This document shows, piece by piece, positions 1 to 7,489 of a stretch of 21,800 nt of DNA. The stretch's first letter is position 1. Each line of letters begins with the position of its first letter. Under the pieces are notes generated by a model that worked only from the letters and a program-made list of their open reading frames with translations, did no database searches and was not told the DNA's origin. The stretch comes from Oscillospiraceae bacterium (GTDB lineage Bacteria > Bacillota > Clostridia > Oscillospirales > Ruminococcaceae): contig CAAGCE010000276.1 of assembly GCA_900768245.1 (NCBI GenBank), positions 1 to 21,800 on the forward strand, given 5' to 3'. A program made the translations under genes and the position numbers.

Positions 1-93
1 TATAGAAATTTCGCAGGCATACTGTCGTATGTCAAGAAATTTATGTGCAAGATGACGGAAAATATGCAAGCAGATGAGGTGCTAAGGCTTTAG
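1..93 (+). CDS. C-terminal fragment of an unrecognised protein (partial, runs off left edge)
   Basis: Frame 1 is open from base 1 to a TAG at 91-93 and gives 30 residues ending in ADEVLRL. The fragment is basic and amphipathic, with FAGILSYVKKF near its start, and has an ordinary codon mix for this window. No start lies inside the window, so it can only be the tail of a gene that begins to the left. I do not recognise a family. An open frame of this size could also occur by chance. The support is that it ends just before a non-coding, repeat-containing region. Confidence 0.35.
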   Translation, partial: YRNFAGILSYVKKFMCKMTENMQADEVLRL

Positions 94-162
94 CCGGTGG
101 TTTTTAGAGGTGACCTATAGGTTTTATTGGCAAAATTGTCAATAGTTTCGCTTTCTTGTTTT

Positions 163-258
163 CCAATGCCCTCAGTAAAAGTCCGTGCTATGCAGGCTTT
201 CCGGGCGGCTTTGCTGCGGTCAAAGCAAAAGTCGGCTTCCCAAATATAAATAAAAAAA
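163..258 (+). repeat. Truncated copy of a dispersed intergenic repeat
   Basis: This segment aligns over roughly 90 bases with the reverse complement of about 5531-5620. The best-matching core is GCTGCGGTCAAAG, then AAAAG, then CGGCTTCCCAAAT followed by an A-rich run (213-258). Upstream, AATGCCC (165-171) and GGCGGCT are shared at matching spacing. The second arm found in the longer copy (5510-5805) is missing here, so this copy appears truncated. The whole 94-493 stretch holds no convincing gene, only this repeat and the promoter of the glycosyltransferase gene. Confidence 0.6.
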
Positions 259-378
259 CTTACGGTTTATGCTTTGTTTGAACAGAATAGCTTTTGTTAT
301 TGGTTTTATATTTATTTTTATTTAGCAAAATTTAGTTTAACATCTAATTATCTTAAAAAAACATCTCCTTTTATTGTA

Positions 379-406
379 TTGGATCTTCATTTTTTTGTGG
401 TATAAT
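379..406 (+). promoter_or_regulatory. Promoter of the glycosyltransferase gene (extended -10)
   Basis: A perfect TATAAT at 401-406 is preceded by TGG (398-400), which makes an extended -10 element. A poor -35 candidate, TTGGAT (379-384), lies 16 bases upstream. The leader to the likely start codon at 494 is about 80 bases and can form a small hairpin (AAAAG at 428-432 with CTTTT near 448). Confidence 0.6.
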
Positions 407-493
407 ATATAATGTAATAAGATATGCAAAAGCTGTGACGGGGTACACTTTTTCGCATTACTTTACGGAATTCTTTTTGAAAGGATGATTCGT

Positions 494-1423
494 ATGGTAG
501 AGATCTTACTTGCTACTTATAACGGAGAAAAATATTTGCGTGAACAGCTTGATTCAATTCTGGCACAGACCTACAAGGATTTTTTCATTACTGTCCGTGA
601 CGACGGTTCAACTGACGGCACTAAAGACATTTTAAATGAATATGCTGAAAATTATCCCGAAAAATTCAGGATGATAAATACAAAATCCGACGAGAGCTTC
701 AACTCGGCAAGAAATAATTTCGCTATCCTTCTTCAGGAGGCTAAGGGGGACGATCATTTCTGCCTCTGCTGTCAGGACGATGTCTGGATGCCCGACAAAT
801 TAAGCAAACAAATGGCTCTTATGGACGCTATGGAAAAGAAATACGGCAGCGGTATTCCTCTGCTGGTTCACAGCGATATGGAGATAGTTGACGAAAATCT
901 TCAGCCGCTCGAAAAATCATACGTCAAATACGCTAACATTCAGCCTGAGGGGTTCTCTTTAAAGAAAATGCTGGCTGAAAACTGCACCGTTGGAATTACC
1001 TGTTTGTTCGACACCTCCCTCCTGGCTATTTGCAGGGATATTCCCGATGAGGCAGTTTCGCCTGAATGGTGGCTTGGACTTCACGCTGCCGCTCTCGGAA
1101 AGATTGGCTACATTGATGAACCACTCGTCAAATACAGACAGCACCCCGGCAGCATATCAGGTGCTGTCAGCGGACGTTTCTTCGACATTATCAAAAACGG
1201 CAAATTCAGAAACAGCAAATTCGACACCCAGAAAAGCTACTATCAGGCTGAGGCTTTCCTTAATGCCAATTCCAAGCTGCTGAATACTGAAAAAACCAAG
1301 ATCATTGCAAAATATGCTTCATTCATCAGTGCGGGAAAATTCACTAAGGTAATGGCTGCTCTTTTCGGCGGCTATGCTAAAAACAGTCTGCTCGCTTCGA
1401 TAATCCAGGCTTTCAACAGCTAA
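494..1423 (+). CDS. Family 2 glycosyltransferase (GT-A fold)
   Basis: Probably transfers a sugar from a nucleotide-sugar donor to a cell-surface glycan such as rhamnan, teichoic acid or capsule. The acceptor cannot be told from sequence. The N-terminus carries the GT2 pattern: MVEILLATYNGEKYL at the start, DDGST at residues 36-40, and QDDVW at about 94-98 as the DxD-like metal/nucleotide site. The C-terminal part (about 220-309) is helical and less conserved. An in-frame ATG lies at 485, but AAAGG (480-484) directly abuts it. The ATG at 494 has AAGG about 9 bases upstream and matches the usual family N-terminus, so I start there. The protein is 309 aa, typical of rhamnosyltransferase-like GT2 enzymes. 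It stands alone between its own promoter and a strong terminator. Confidence 0.9.
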   Translation: MVEILLATYNGEKYLREQLDSILAQTYKDFFITVRDDGSTDGTKDILNEYAENYPEKFRMINTKSDESFNSARNNFAILLQEAKGDDHFCLCCQDDVWMPDKLSKQMALMDAMEKKYGSGIPLLVHSDMEIVDENLQPLEKSYVKYANIQPEGFSLKKMLAENCTVGITCLFDTSLLAICRDIPDEAVSPEWWLGLHAAALGKIGYIDEPLVKYRQHPGSISGAVSGRFFDIIKNGKFRNSKFDTQKSYYQAEAFLNANSKLLNTEKTKIIAKYASFISAGKFTKVMAALFGGYAKNSLLASIIQAFNS

Positions 1424-1430
1424 TACTAAT

Positions 1431-1472
1431 AAAAAATCCGCTCCCGACTTTTCTTTCGGGAGCGGATTTTTT
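1431..1472. terminator. Bidirectional rho-independent terminator
   Basis: A perfect stem pairs AAAAAATCCGCTCCCGA (1431-1447) with its reverse complement at 1456-1472. It has an 8-base loop and A/T runs on both flanks. It lies between two convergent genes and can serve both; the stop codon of the minus-strand ABC gene touches its right end. Confidence 0.93.
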
Positions 1473-3240
1473 ATTGTACTGTGCTTTCAAACTGCGAGTT
1501 ATAAAGCTTTGCATAGAAGCCTTTCTTTTCAAGGAGTTCTTCATGTCTGCCCTGCTCTATAATGTTTCCGTCACGCATTACAAGTATTCTGTCTGCGTCC
1601 TTGATAGTTGAAAGTCTGTGGGCAATGATAAAGCTTGTTCTGCCCTTCATAAGTGCGGCAAAGGCTTTCTGTATTCGCTGTTCGGTCATTGTATCTATGC
1701 TTGATGTTGCTTCGTCAAGGATAAGCATCGTCGGGTCGGTGAGCATTATTCTTGCAATTGAAAGGAGCTGCTTCTGACCCTGTGAAAGGCTGCCGCCGTC
1801 ATCGGTAAGCATTGTATCATAGCCGTTTTCAAGTCGCTTGATAAAGCTGTGGGCATGGGCGGTCTTTGCTGCCCGGACTATCTCCTCGTCGGTCGCATCA
1901 GGCTTTCCGTATGCGATATTTTCACGGACTGTTCCTGTGAATATCCATGTGTCCTGCAATACCATTCCGTAAAGGCTTCTGAGATTTTTGCGCTTCATAT
2001 CCCTTATATCTCTTCCGTCAATAAGTATCTCGCCGTTTGTTACGTCATAGAATCGCATAAGCAGGTTGATGAATGTTGTTTTGCCGCAGCCTGTCGGTCC
2101 GACTATTGCAATTCTCTGACCCGGCTTAACGGAAAGGTCAAGACCCTGAATAAGAGGTACTTCGGGGTTATATGAGAATGAAACATTCTTTATTTCAATG
2201 CTGCCGTTGCAGTTTTCAACCTCAATGCCGTTTGCGTCTGAGCTTTCAGGCTCTTCGTCAAGAATGTCAAAAACACGTCTTGCAGATGCAAATGCCGACT
2301 GGAGTTCCGTTATAACGCCTGTTATTTCATTGAACGGCTTTGTATACTGGTTTGCATAGCTTAAAAATGTTGCTATCTGACCGACGGACATTACACCTGC
2401 TCCGCCTGTAAGAACTGATATTGCACCGAACACACCTGTTGCTGCGTAAACAAGTCCGTTTACAAAACGTGTGCATGGGTTTGTAAGTGCCGAATAGAAC
2501 TGTGCTTTTACACCGCAGTCATAAAGACGGCTGTTTATCTCTTCAAACTTTTCCTGTGCTCTGTCCTCATATGCAAATGCTTTTACTACCTTCTGGCTGC
2601 CGATAAGCTCTTCTATGCAGCCGCTGAGCTCGCCCTGTACTGCTGAACGCTCACGGAATTTATCGTGGGAGATCTTTGTAATAAATGCAGCTACAAAAAG
2701 TGAGAGCGGTGTGATGAGAATTACTATAAGCGCAATTTTTACATTGATGCTGAGCATAAAAATAATTGTGCCGGCAATGGTAACTATACCTGTGAAGAAC
2801 TGTGAAAAGCCTTGGAGCATACCGTCGGAGATCTGTTCAATATCAACGGTAACTCTGCTTATAATGTCACCTCGTGAGCTGCCGTCGATATATTTCAGAG
2901 GAAGAGTGTTTATTTTTGCATATACCTCACGGCGAAAGTCATTTACTGTATGATATGAAATTTTGTTTGTGCATACTGTCATAAGCCAGCTGAAAAATGC
3001 CGAAAGGATAACAACGCAGCAAAGCTTTATTACTATCGGAAGTATGCTTCCGAAATCAACATTGTCGGGTCCTATGATATAGTCAATGCCCTCACCCACA
3101 AGAACAGGTGCATAAAGCGACATTGCAACGCTTATTATTGCTGAAATAAATGAAAGTATAAGGTAAGCTGTATATGGCTTTGTGTATTTCAGTATACGTC
3201 CGAGAACAGGCTTTTTGTCGGTTGATCTTACATTGCTCAT
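1471..3240 (-). CDS. ABC exporter half-transporter, catalytic-glutamate subunit of a heterodimer
   Basis: Membrane exporter subunit with a six-helix transmembrane domain (about residues 20-320) fused to an ATPase domain (about 345-589). Visible motifs are Walker A GPTGCGKT (381-388), Q-loop Gln429, Walker B LILDE with catalytic Glu510, and switch His541 in AHRLST. The signature motif is altered to LSQGQ (485-489) instead of LSGGQ. The partner encoded just upstream has an intact LSGGQ but a degenerate Walker B and switch residue. Together these are the marks of an asymmetric heterodimeric exporter such as TM287/288, BmrCD or LmrCD. The substrate (drug, lipid or peptide) cannot be assigned. Its ATG overlaps the partner's stop codon by one base (TAATG), so the two are translationally coupled. 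The length, 589 aa, is normal. Confidence 0.95.
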   Translation of the reverse strand: MSNVRSTDKKPVLGRILKYTKPYTAYLILSFISAIISVAMSLYAPVLVGEGIDYIIGPDNVDFGSILPIVIKLCCVVILSAFFSWLMTVCTNKISYHTVNDFRREVYAKINTLPLKYIDGSSRGDIISRVTVDIEQISDGMLQGFSQFFTGIVTIAGTIIFMLSINVKIALIVILITPLSLFVAAFITKISHDKFRERSAVQGELSGCIEELIGSQKVVKAFAYEDRAQEKFEEINSRLYDCGVKAQFYSALTNPCTRFVNGLVYAATGVFGAISVLTGGAGVMSVGQIATFLSYANQYTKPFNEITGVITELQSAFASARRVFDILDEEPESSDANGIEVENCNGSIEIKNVSFSYNPEVPLIQGLDLSVKPGQRIAIVGPTGCGKTTFINLLMRFYDVTNGEILIDGRDIRDMKRKNLRSLYGMVLQDTWIFTGTVRENIAYGKPDATDEEIVRAAKTAHAHSFIKRLENGYDTMLTDDGGSLSQGQKQLLSIARIMLTDPTMLILDEATSSIDTMTEQRIQKAFAALMKGRTSFIIAHRLSTIKDADRILVMRDGNIIEQGRHEELLEKKGFYAKLYNSQFESTVQ

Positions 3241-4973
3241 TACTTTTCAACCTCCTCTGCGCTGAGCTGTGAATAGCATATCTCACGGTATACATCGCAG
3301 CTTTCAAGCAATTCCTTATGCGTTCCCATACCTGCCTGCTTACCGTCATCGAGAACGATTATCTTATCGGCATAGCGTATTGAATTTGCTCGCTGTGAAA
3401 CGATAAATACTGTCATTTTGTTTGTGCTTTGTGCAATAGCCTTGCGGAGTGCCGCATCTGTTGCAAAATCAAGAGCGGAGGCACTGTCGTCAAGGATAAG
3501 TATTTCAGGCTTTGAAACCAATGCTCTTGCGATCGTCATACGCTGTTTCTGTCCGCCCGAAAGGTTTTTACCTCCCTGGCTGATATGAGTTTCAAGACCG
3601 TTTTCAAGCTTGTTCACGAACTCGCTTGCCTGAGCTATGTCAAGAGCGGATCTTATCTCCTCTTCTGTTGCGTCAGGCTTTCCCCAGCGCATATTTTCCG
3701 CAATCGTACCTGAGAAAAGGACAGCCTTCTGCGGAACTGTACCTATTCTTCCCCTGAGTGACTTTGTGTCATAATCGGCTATTTTTACGCCGTCTATTTC
3801 AATAGTACCCTCTGTGCAGTCATAAAAACGTGGAATAAGGTTTACAAGCGTTGATTTACCTGAGCCTGTACCGCCGATAATACCGATAGTTTCGCCCTTT
3901 TCGGCTGTGAAGCTGATATTTTCGAGAGCGTTTTCGCCGTTTTTATTGTATGAGAATGAGACATTGTCGAATTTAACAGCTGTTGAGCCTTCGCCCTTTC
4001 CGCTGTATTCACCGTTCTTTACGGACGGTTCAATGTCAAGTATCTCATTTATTCTTGATGCCGAAGCTGCTGCTTTTGTAAAGAGTACAACAAGGTTTGC
4101 AACTACAACAAGCGCAAGGGAGATCTGTGTCATATAGTTTACGAAAGCAATGACTTCACCCTGTGTAAGTCCGCCTATCTGAACTCTGAAACCGCCGAAC
4201 CATACTATTGCCGCAATTGCAAGGTTAAGTACAGCATAGGTAAGGGGGTTGAGAAGAGCCGAAAGCTTTCCTACATTAAGAGAGATCCTCAGATATTCGT
4301 CATTAGCCTCATCGAAACGGTGCTGTTCTGTATCCTGTCTTGAAAAGGCTCTGATAACTCTTACGCCCGAAAGTCCCTCACGGGTAACAAGTGAAATACG
4401 GTCAAGCTTTTTCTGAATCACCTTATAATACTTTATCGAGCGTGACATTACAAGGTAAAGAATAAGAACAACAAGCGGGATTACAACAAGAAATACAAGT
4501 GAAAGCTTGCGGTCAACGCTTATTGCCATTATTGCCGAGCCTATTACGATAAACGGCGCACGGACAACAAGTCTGATATACATAGCAACAGCTGTCTGCA
4601 CCTGATTGATGTCATTTGTAAGACGGGTGATAAGTGAAGGTGTACCTATCCTGTCAAGCTCTGCATGGGAAAGGCTGTTGATATGTCGGAACATATCGTT
4701 TCTCATGACCGTGCCGACACCCTGAGATGCCTTTGACGCAAGGTACTGACAGATAAGAGCGAAACCAAGTCCGAGAATACCGAGCAGAACGAGAAGTCCG
4801 CCCATTTTATAGATATAAGGCTTACCCTCACCGCCGTTGATGCCCTTATCAATGATGTTTGCCATAATAAGAGGTACAAGCACTTCAAAAACGGCTTCGA
4901 TGAACTTAGCAGTCTGACCGATCATAACTTCCTTTTTAAATGCGGTCAGATAGCGTTTTGCGAGTCTGAACAA
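3240..4973 (-). CDS. ABC exporter half-transporter, degenerate-site subunit of a heterodimer
   Basis: Partner of the downstream half-transporter, also with an N-terminal six-helix domain and a C-terminal ATPase domain. Residues are numbered from the TTG at 4973. Walker A is GGTGSGKS (about 367-374) and the signature LSGGQ is canonical (about 471-475). Walker B reads LILDD, with Asp (about 496) where catalytic Glu is expected. The switch position reads SQRAN, with Gln (about 527) in place of His. This subunit therefore forms the non-hydrolytic site of the asymmetric dimer. No ATG fits the family N-terminus. A TTG at 4982 directly abuts the GGAG, while the TTG at 4973 sits 9 bases after it and gives an MFRLAKRYL start, so I prefer 4973. 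It lies 15 bases after the gtrA-like gene and probably shares its transcript. Confidence 0.93.
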   Translation of the reverse strand: MFRLAKRYLTAFKKEVMIGQTAKFIEAVFEVLVPLIMANIIDKGINGGEGKPYIYKMGGLLVLLGILGLGFALICQYLASKASQGVGTVMRNDMFRHINSLSHAELDRIGTPSLITRLTNDINQVQTAVAMYIRLVVRAPFIVIGSAIMAISVDRKLSLVFLVVIPLVVLILYLVMSRSIKYYKVIQKKLDRISLVTREGLSGVRVIRAFSRQDTEQHRFDEANDEYLRISLNVGKLSALLNPLTYAVLNLAIAAIVWFGGFRVQIGGLTQGEVIAFVNYMTQISLALVVVANLVVLFTKAAASASRINEILDIEPSVKNGEYSGKGEGSTAVKFDNVSFSYNKNGENALENISFTAEKGETIGIIGGTGSGKSTLVNLIPRFYDCTEGTIEIDGVKIADYDTKSLRGRIGTVPQKAVLFSGTIAENMRWGKPDATEEEIRSALDIAQASEFVNKLENGLETHISQGGKNLSGGQKQRMTIARALVSKPEILILDDSASALDFATDAALRKAIAQSTNKMTVFIVSQRANSIRYADKIIVLDDGKQAGMGTHKELLESCDVYREICYSQLSAEEVEK

Positions 4974-4988
4974 AAAAATCAACTCCGA

Positions 4989-5474
4989 TTAATCATTTTC
5001 TTTTTCATTATTTTCGGCAGGCTTGTCCTTCTTTCTGAAAATAACAAGCTTGCTGAAAAGGTAATTTATAACGAGTACAAAAACCTGTGCTATAAGCTTC
5101 ATAACGTAGGTGTTCAGCTTCAGAACATCGACCGTCAGCAGCATAAATCCAAGCTCCAGAAAGTATGAAACAAGCCTTGCGCCGTAAAACTGAGCCGCCT
5201 CACGGAAGAGATCACGCTTTTTCTCGGTAACGCTCTTGAAAACGCAGGTCTTGTTTGTAAAGAATGCGAATGTAACCGCACATATCCACGAAATAGTGGT
5301 GCTGAGCGTCGTTCCCGCCCCTGCCCACGTTGAGATATACTGTGCGGCAATTGAAACAACAGTTGTAAGTCCGCCGAAAAAGATATACAGAATGGCGGAC
5401 TCATATTTATAGTATAATTTTTGTATTGATTCGGGAAATATACCGAGAATTTTCTTTACAAGCCTATCAAACAT
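4989..5474 (-). CDS. GtrA-family polytopic membrane protein
   Basis: Small integral membrane protein of 161 aa, the usual GtrA size, with four predicted helices. Approximate positions are 25-48, 58-80, 92-118 and 125-146. The pattern FGGLTTVVSI in helix 1 and the motif FFTNKTCVFKS after helix 2 are typical of the GtrA-like family. A basic, charged tail follows (KKDKPAENN). Family members are thought to help move lipid-linked sugars across the membrane during surface polysaccharide decoration; that role is known for some members and only inferred here. The ATG at 5472-5474 has GAGGAT a suitable distance upstream. It is the first gene of a likely operon with the two ABC half-transporters, which raises the possibility that the exporter handles an envelope lipid or glycan. 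Confidence 0.88.
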   Translation of the reverse strand: MFDRLVKKILGIFPESIQKLYYKYESAILYIFFGGLTTVVSIAAQYISTWAGAGTTLSTTISWICAVTFAFFTNKTCVFKSVTEKKRDLFREAAQFYGARLVSYFLELGFMLLTVDVLKLNTYVMKLIAQVFVLVINYLFSKLVIFRKKDKPAENNEKEND

Positions 5475-5509
5475 AAATTATCCTCATTTTAAAGCTTTGG
5501 CTGCTCTCA

Positions 5510-5805
5510 GCCTGCTTTTGCTTTAGCCCTTTTATTTTTTTATTTGGGAAGCCGGCTTTTACTTTGACCGCAGCATACAGCCGCCAAAACCGACATTGCA
5601 ATGACTGCTCCCAAGGGCATTTGTTCCGAACAAAGCAGCTCTGCAAGCTGACAGTCTGCACAAAGCCGACAGTTTTTTCACTTTCCTGCTGTACAATACC
5701 CTTAGGAACGATCCGTGCCATCTGACGTACAGCCAATGAACGACTGCGAACGAAGCAAAATGAGATTTCCCAAATAAAAAAATCAAAAAGAACAAAGCAA
5801 AACAA
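5510..5805. repeat. Palindromic dispersed repeat element, about 300 bases
   Basis: The galT-gtrA gap is filled by an element bounded by imperfect inverted arms. A 16-base perfect core TTTTTTTATTTGGGAA (5535-5550) is repeated inverted at 5767-5782. The outer blocks TTTTGCTTT (5516-5524) and AAAGCAAAA (5794-5802) also pair, and the inner sequences CGCAG / CTGCG correspond. The half near 5531-5620, read on the minus strand, is homologous to 163-258. Two overlapping minus-strand reading frames cross the element, but they have no convincing start or family and look spurious. It resembles a MITE or an intergenic repeat, with no target-site duplication identified. A small hairpin, GGCTG/CAGCC at 5499-5512, lies next to the gtrA side. 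Confidence 0.65.
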
Positions 5806-5838
5806 AAATGCATGCAGGAGAGCCGCAGCCTCCGCTTT

Positions 5839-7350
5839 TTACTTATTCAATGAATCAACAAATCTGCCGAAAGCAGCCATACCCTCAGGGTCACGCTTGT
5901 AAACGCCTGCGTGTTCGAGAACCTTTGCAAATACCTTGCCTATCTCATCACGGATAACTTCGTTCACATTTTCGGCTGTCACTTCACGTTTTGACATAAA
6001 TTCTTCCGCCCAGTCAGCGTGTTTTTCAAGAAGAGGGTCTTTTTTTACTGCGTCAATGCCCTGCTTTACAAGCACCTCCGCAAGCTTTTCCATCTCGTTT
6101 TTAAGACGTGCGGGAAGTACGGCAAGTCCCATAACTTCGATCAGTCCGATATTTTCCTTTTTTATGTGGTGAAGCTCTGCGTGCGGGTGATATACGCCGA
6201 GAGGACACTCATCGGTTGTGATATTGTTGCGGAGAACAAGGTCAAGCTCATAGTCGTTTCCACGTTTTCTTGCAATAGGAGTGATAGTGTTGTGGGGAAC
6301 TCCGTCTGTTTCGGCAAAAATGAAAGCGTCCTTATCGGTATATGCTCTCCATGCTGTCAGTATCTTGTCGCCAAGGTCAACAAGGCGGTCATAATCATCA
6401 CAGCTGAGTCTTATAACCGACATCGGCCACTTTACACGTCCTGCCTTAACGTCCTCATATTCCTTTATTATGAAATACTCCTCAACAGGAGCTTTTTCCA
6501 TTGCAAAGGTATAATGTCCGCCCTGGAAATGCTCGTGTGTAAGGATAGAGCCGCCTACTATGGGGAGGTCAGCATTTGAGCCTATGAAATAGTGCGGGAA
6601 CTGCTCTACAAAATCAAAAAGCTTTGAAAATGCGGAGCGGTCTATCTTCATAGGTGTGTGATTGCAGTTGAAAACGATGCAGTGCTCATTATAATAAACA
6701 TACGGTGAATACTGCAATGCCCAGCGTTCATCATTTATTTTTATCGGGATAATACGGTGATTTTCTCTTGCAGGGTGATTTACACGTCCTGCATAGCCAA
6801 CGTTCTCCTCGCAAAGCTGGCACTTTGGGTATGCGCTCTGCTTTGCATTAAGTGCAGCCGCAATAGCCTTCGGGTCTTTTTCGGGCTTTGAAAGATTGAT
6901 TGTGATGTCAAGTGTGCCGTATTCTGTTTCAGATGTCCACTTAACGTCCTTTGCAATGCGGTAGCGGCGGATATAGTCGGTATCGCAGCTGAATTTATAG
7001 TAAAAATCCGTTGCGTCAACAGGTGATTTTTCACGGTAAATCTGACGGAACTTTGCAATGACCTCAGACGGTCTCGGTGTAAGGCAGCCCATTATTTCCG
7101 TATCAAAAAGGTCACGGTAAACAATGCTGTCCTCAATAAGTCCGTTTTCAACAGCATAATCAGTTATTTCTTTAAGAACAGCTTCAAGGTCAATATCTGT
7201 ATAAATTTCCTCAGGCGGATCGTATTCATCTCTTTTAAGAACATGGATCATTGAATTTGCAGCATAAATACGGTCGTCTGCGGTAATAAGGTTGTTTTCA
7301 AGTCCATAGCATATGAGCTTGCGTACAGCAGCGTCGATTTTTTCGGACAT
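5839..7350 (-). CDS. galT: Galactose-1-phosphate uridylyltransferase, type 2
   Basis: Leloir-pathway enzyme exchanging UMP between UDP-glucose and galactose 1-phosphate to give UDP-galactose and glucose 1-phosphate, in the cytoplasm. At about 503 aa it matches the long type-2 (Firmicutes) form, not the ~350 aa E. coli form. Recognisable blocks are KCQLCEENVGYAGR (about 176-189, with a CxxC), NHPARENHR (191-199), YNEHCIVF (220-227) and ILTHEHFQGGHY (269-280), the last carrying the conserved His cluster. The ATG at 7348-7350 follows a perfect GGAGGAG at good spacing. An upstream in-frame extension to 7410 has no such site and I exclude it. A consensus promoter lies about 90 bases upstream. No galK or galE is seen next to it. 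Confidence 0.95.
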   Translation of the reverse strand: MSEKIDAAVRKLICYGLENNLITADDRIYAANSMIHVLKRDEYDPPEEIYTDIDLEAVLKEITDYAVENGLIEDSIVYRDLFDTEIMGCLTPRPSEVIAKFRQIYREKSPVDATDFYYKFSCDTDYIRRYRIAKDVKWTSETEYGTLDITINLSKPEKDPKAIAAALNAKQSAYPKCQLCEENVGYAGRVNHPARENHRIIPIKINDERWALQYSPYVYYNEHCIVFNCNHTPMKIDRSAFSKLFDFVEQFPHYFIGSNADLPIVGGSILTHEHFQGGHYTFAMEKAPVEEYFIIKEYEDVKAGRVKWPMSVIRLSCDDYDRLVDLGDKILTAWRAYTDKDAFIFAETDGVPHNTITPIARKRGNDYELDLVLRNNITTDECPLGVYHPHAELHHIKKENIGLIEVMGLAVLPARLKNEMEKLAEVLVKQGIDAVKKDPLLEKHADWAEEFMSKREVTAENVNEVIRDEIGKVFAKVLEHAGVYKRDPEGMAAFGRFVDSLNK

Positions 7351-7446
7351 AGTATTTCTCCTCCCATTTAAGAAATCGCTGATAAGAACTCGTTTGACAC
7401 CTTGGCACACCGAATTTGATCAGTAAATTCCAAAGCATATACAATT

Positions 7447-7475
7447 ATTATATCATTTTAAATCCCCGAATGCAA
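7447..7475 (-). promoter_or_regulatory. galT promoter
   Basis: Read on the minus strand: -35 TTGCAT (7475-7470), a 17-base spacer, then a perfect -10 TATAAT (7452-7447). The leader to the galT ATG is about 90 bases. The -35 overlaps a palindromic stretch (CCGAAT at about 7496-7491 pairing with ATTCGG at about 7471-7466, around AAAAACCGGTTTTT). That stretch may act as a weak terminator for the upstream MATE gene. Confidence 0.75.
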
Positions 7476-7489
7476 CAAAAACCGGTTTT

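Noticed and set aside
426..455. Small hairpin AAAAG/CTTTT with a G-rich loop in the glycosyltransferase leader
   Set aside because: It is short, bulged and without a match to a known riboswitch core; too weak to list as a regulatory element.
5467..5813. Two overlapping minus-strand reading frames (112 and 84 codons) between gtrA and galT
   Set aside because: They lie inside the palindromic repeat, have no convincing ribosome site or recognisable family, and one overlaps the gtrA start. Repeat sequence explains them better.
5800..5838. Terminator directly after galT
   Set aside because: The sequence after the stop gives only a 4-bp stem (GGAG/CTCC) and an interrupted T-run, so no confident terminator is called.
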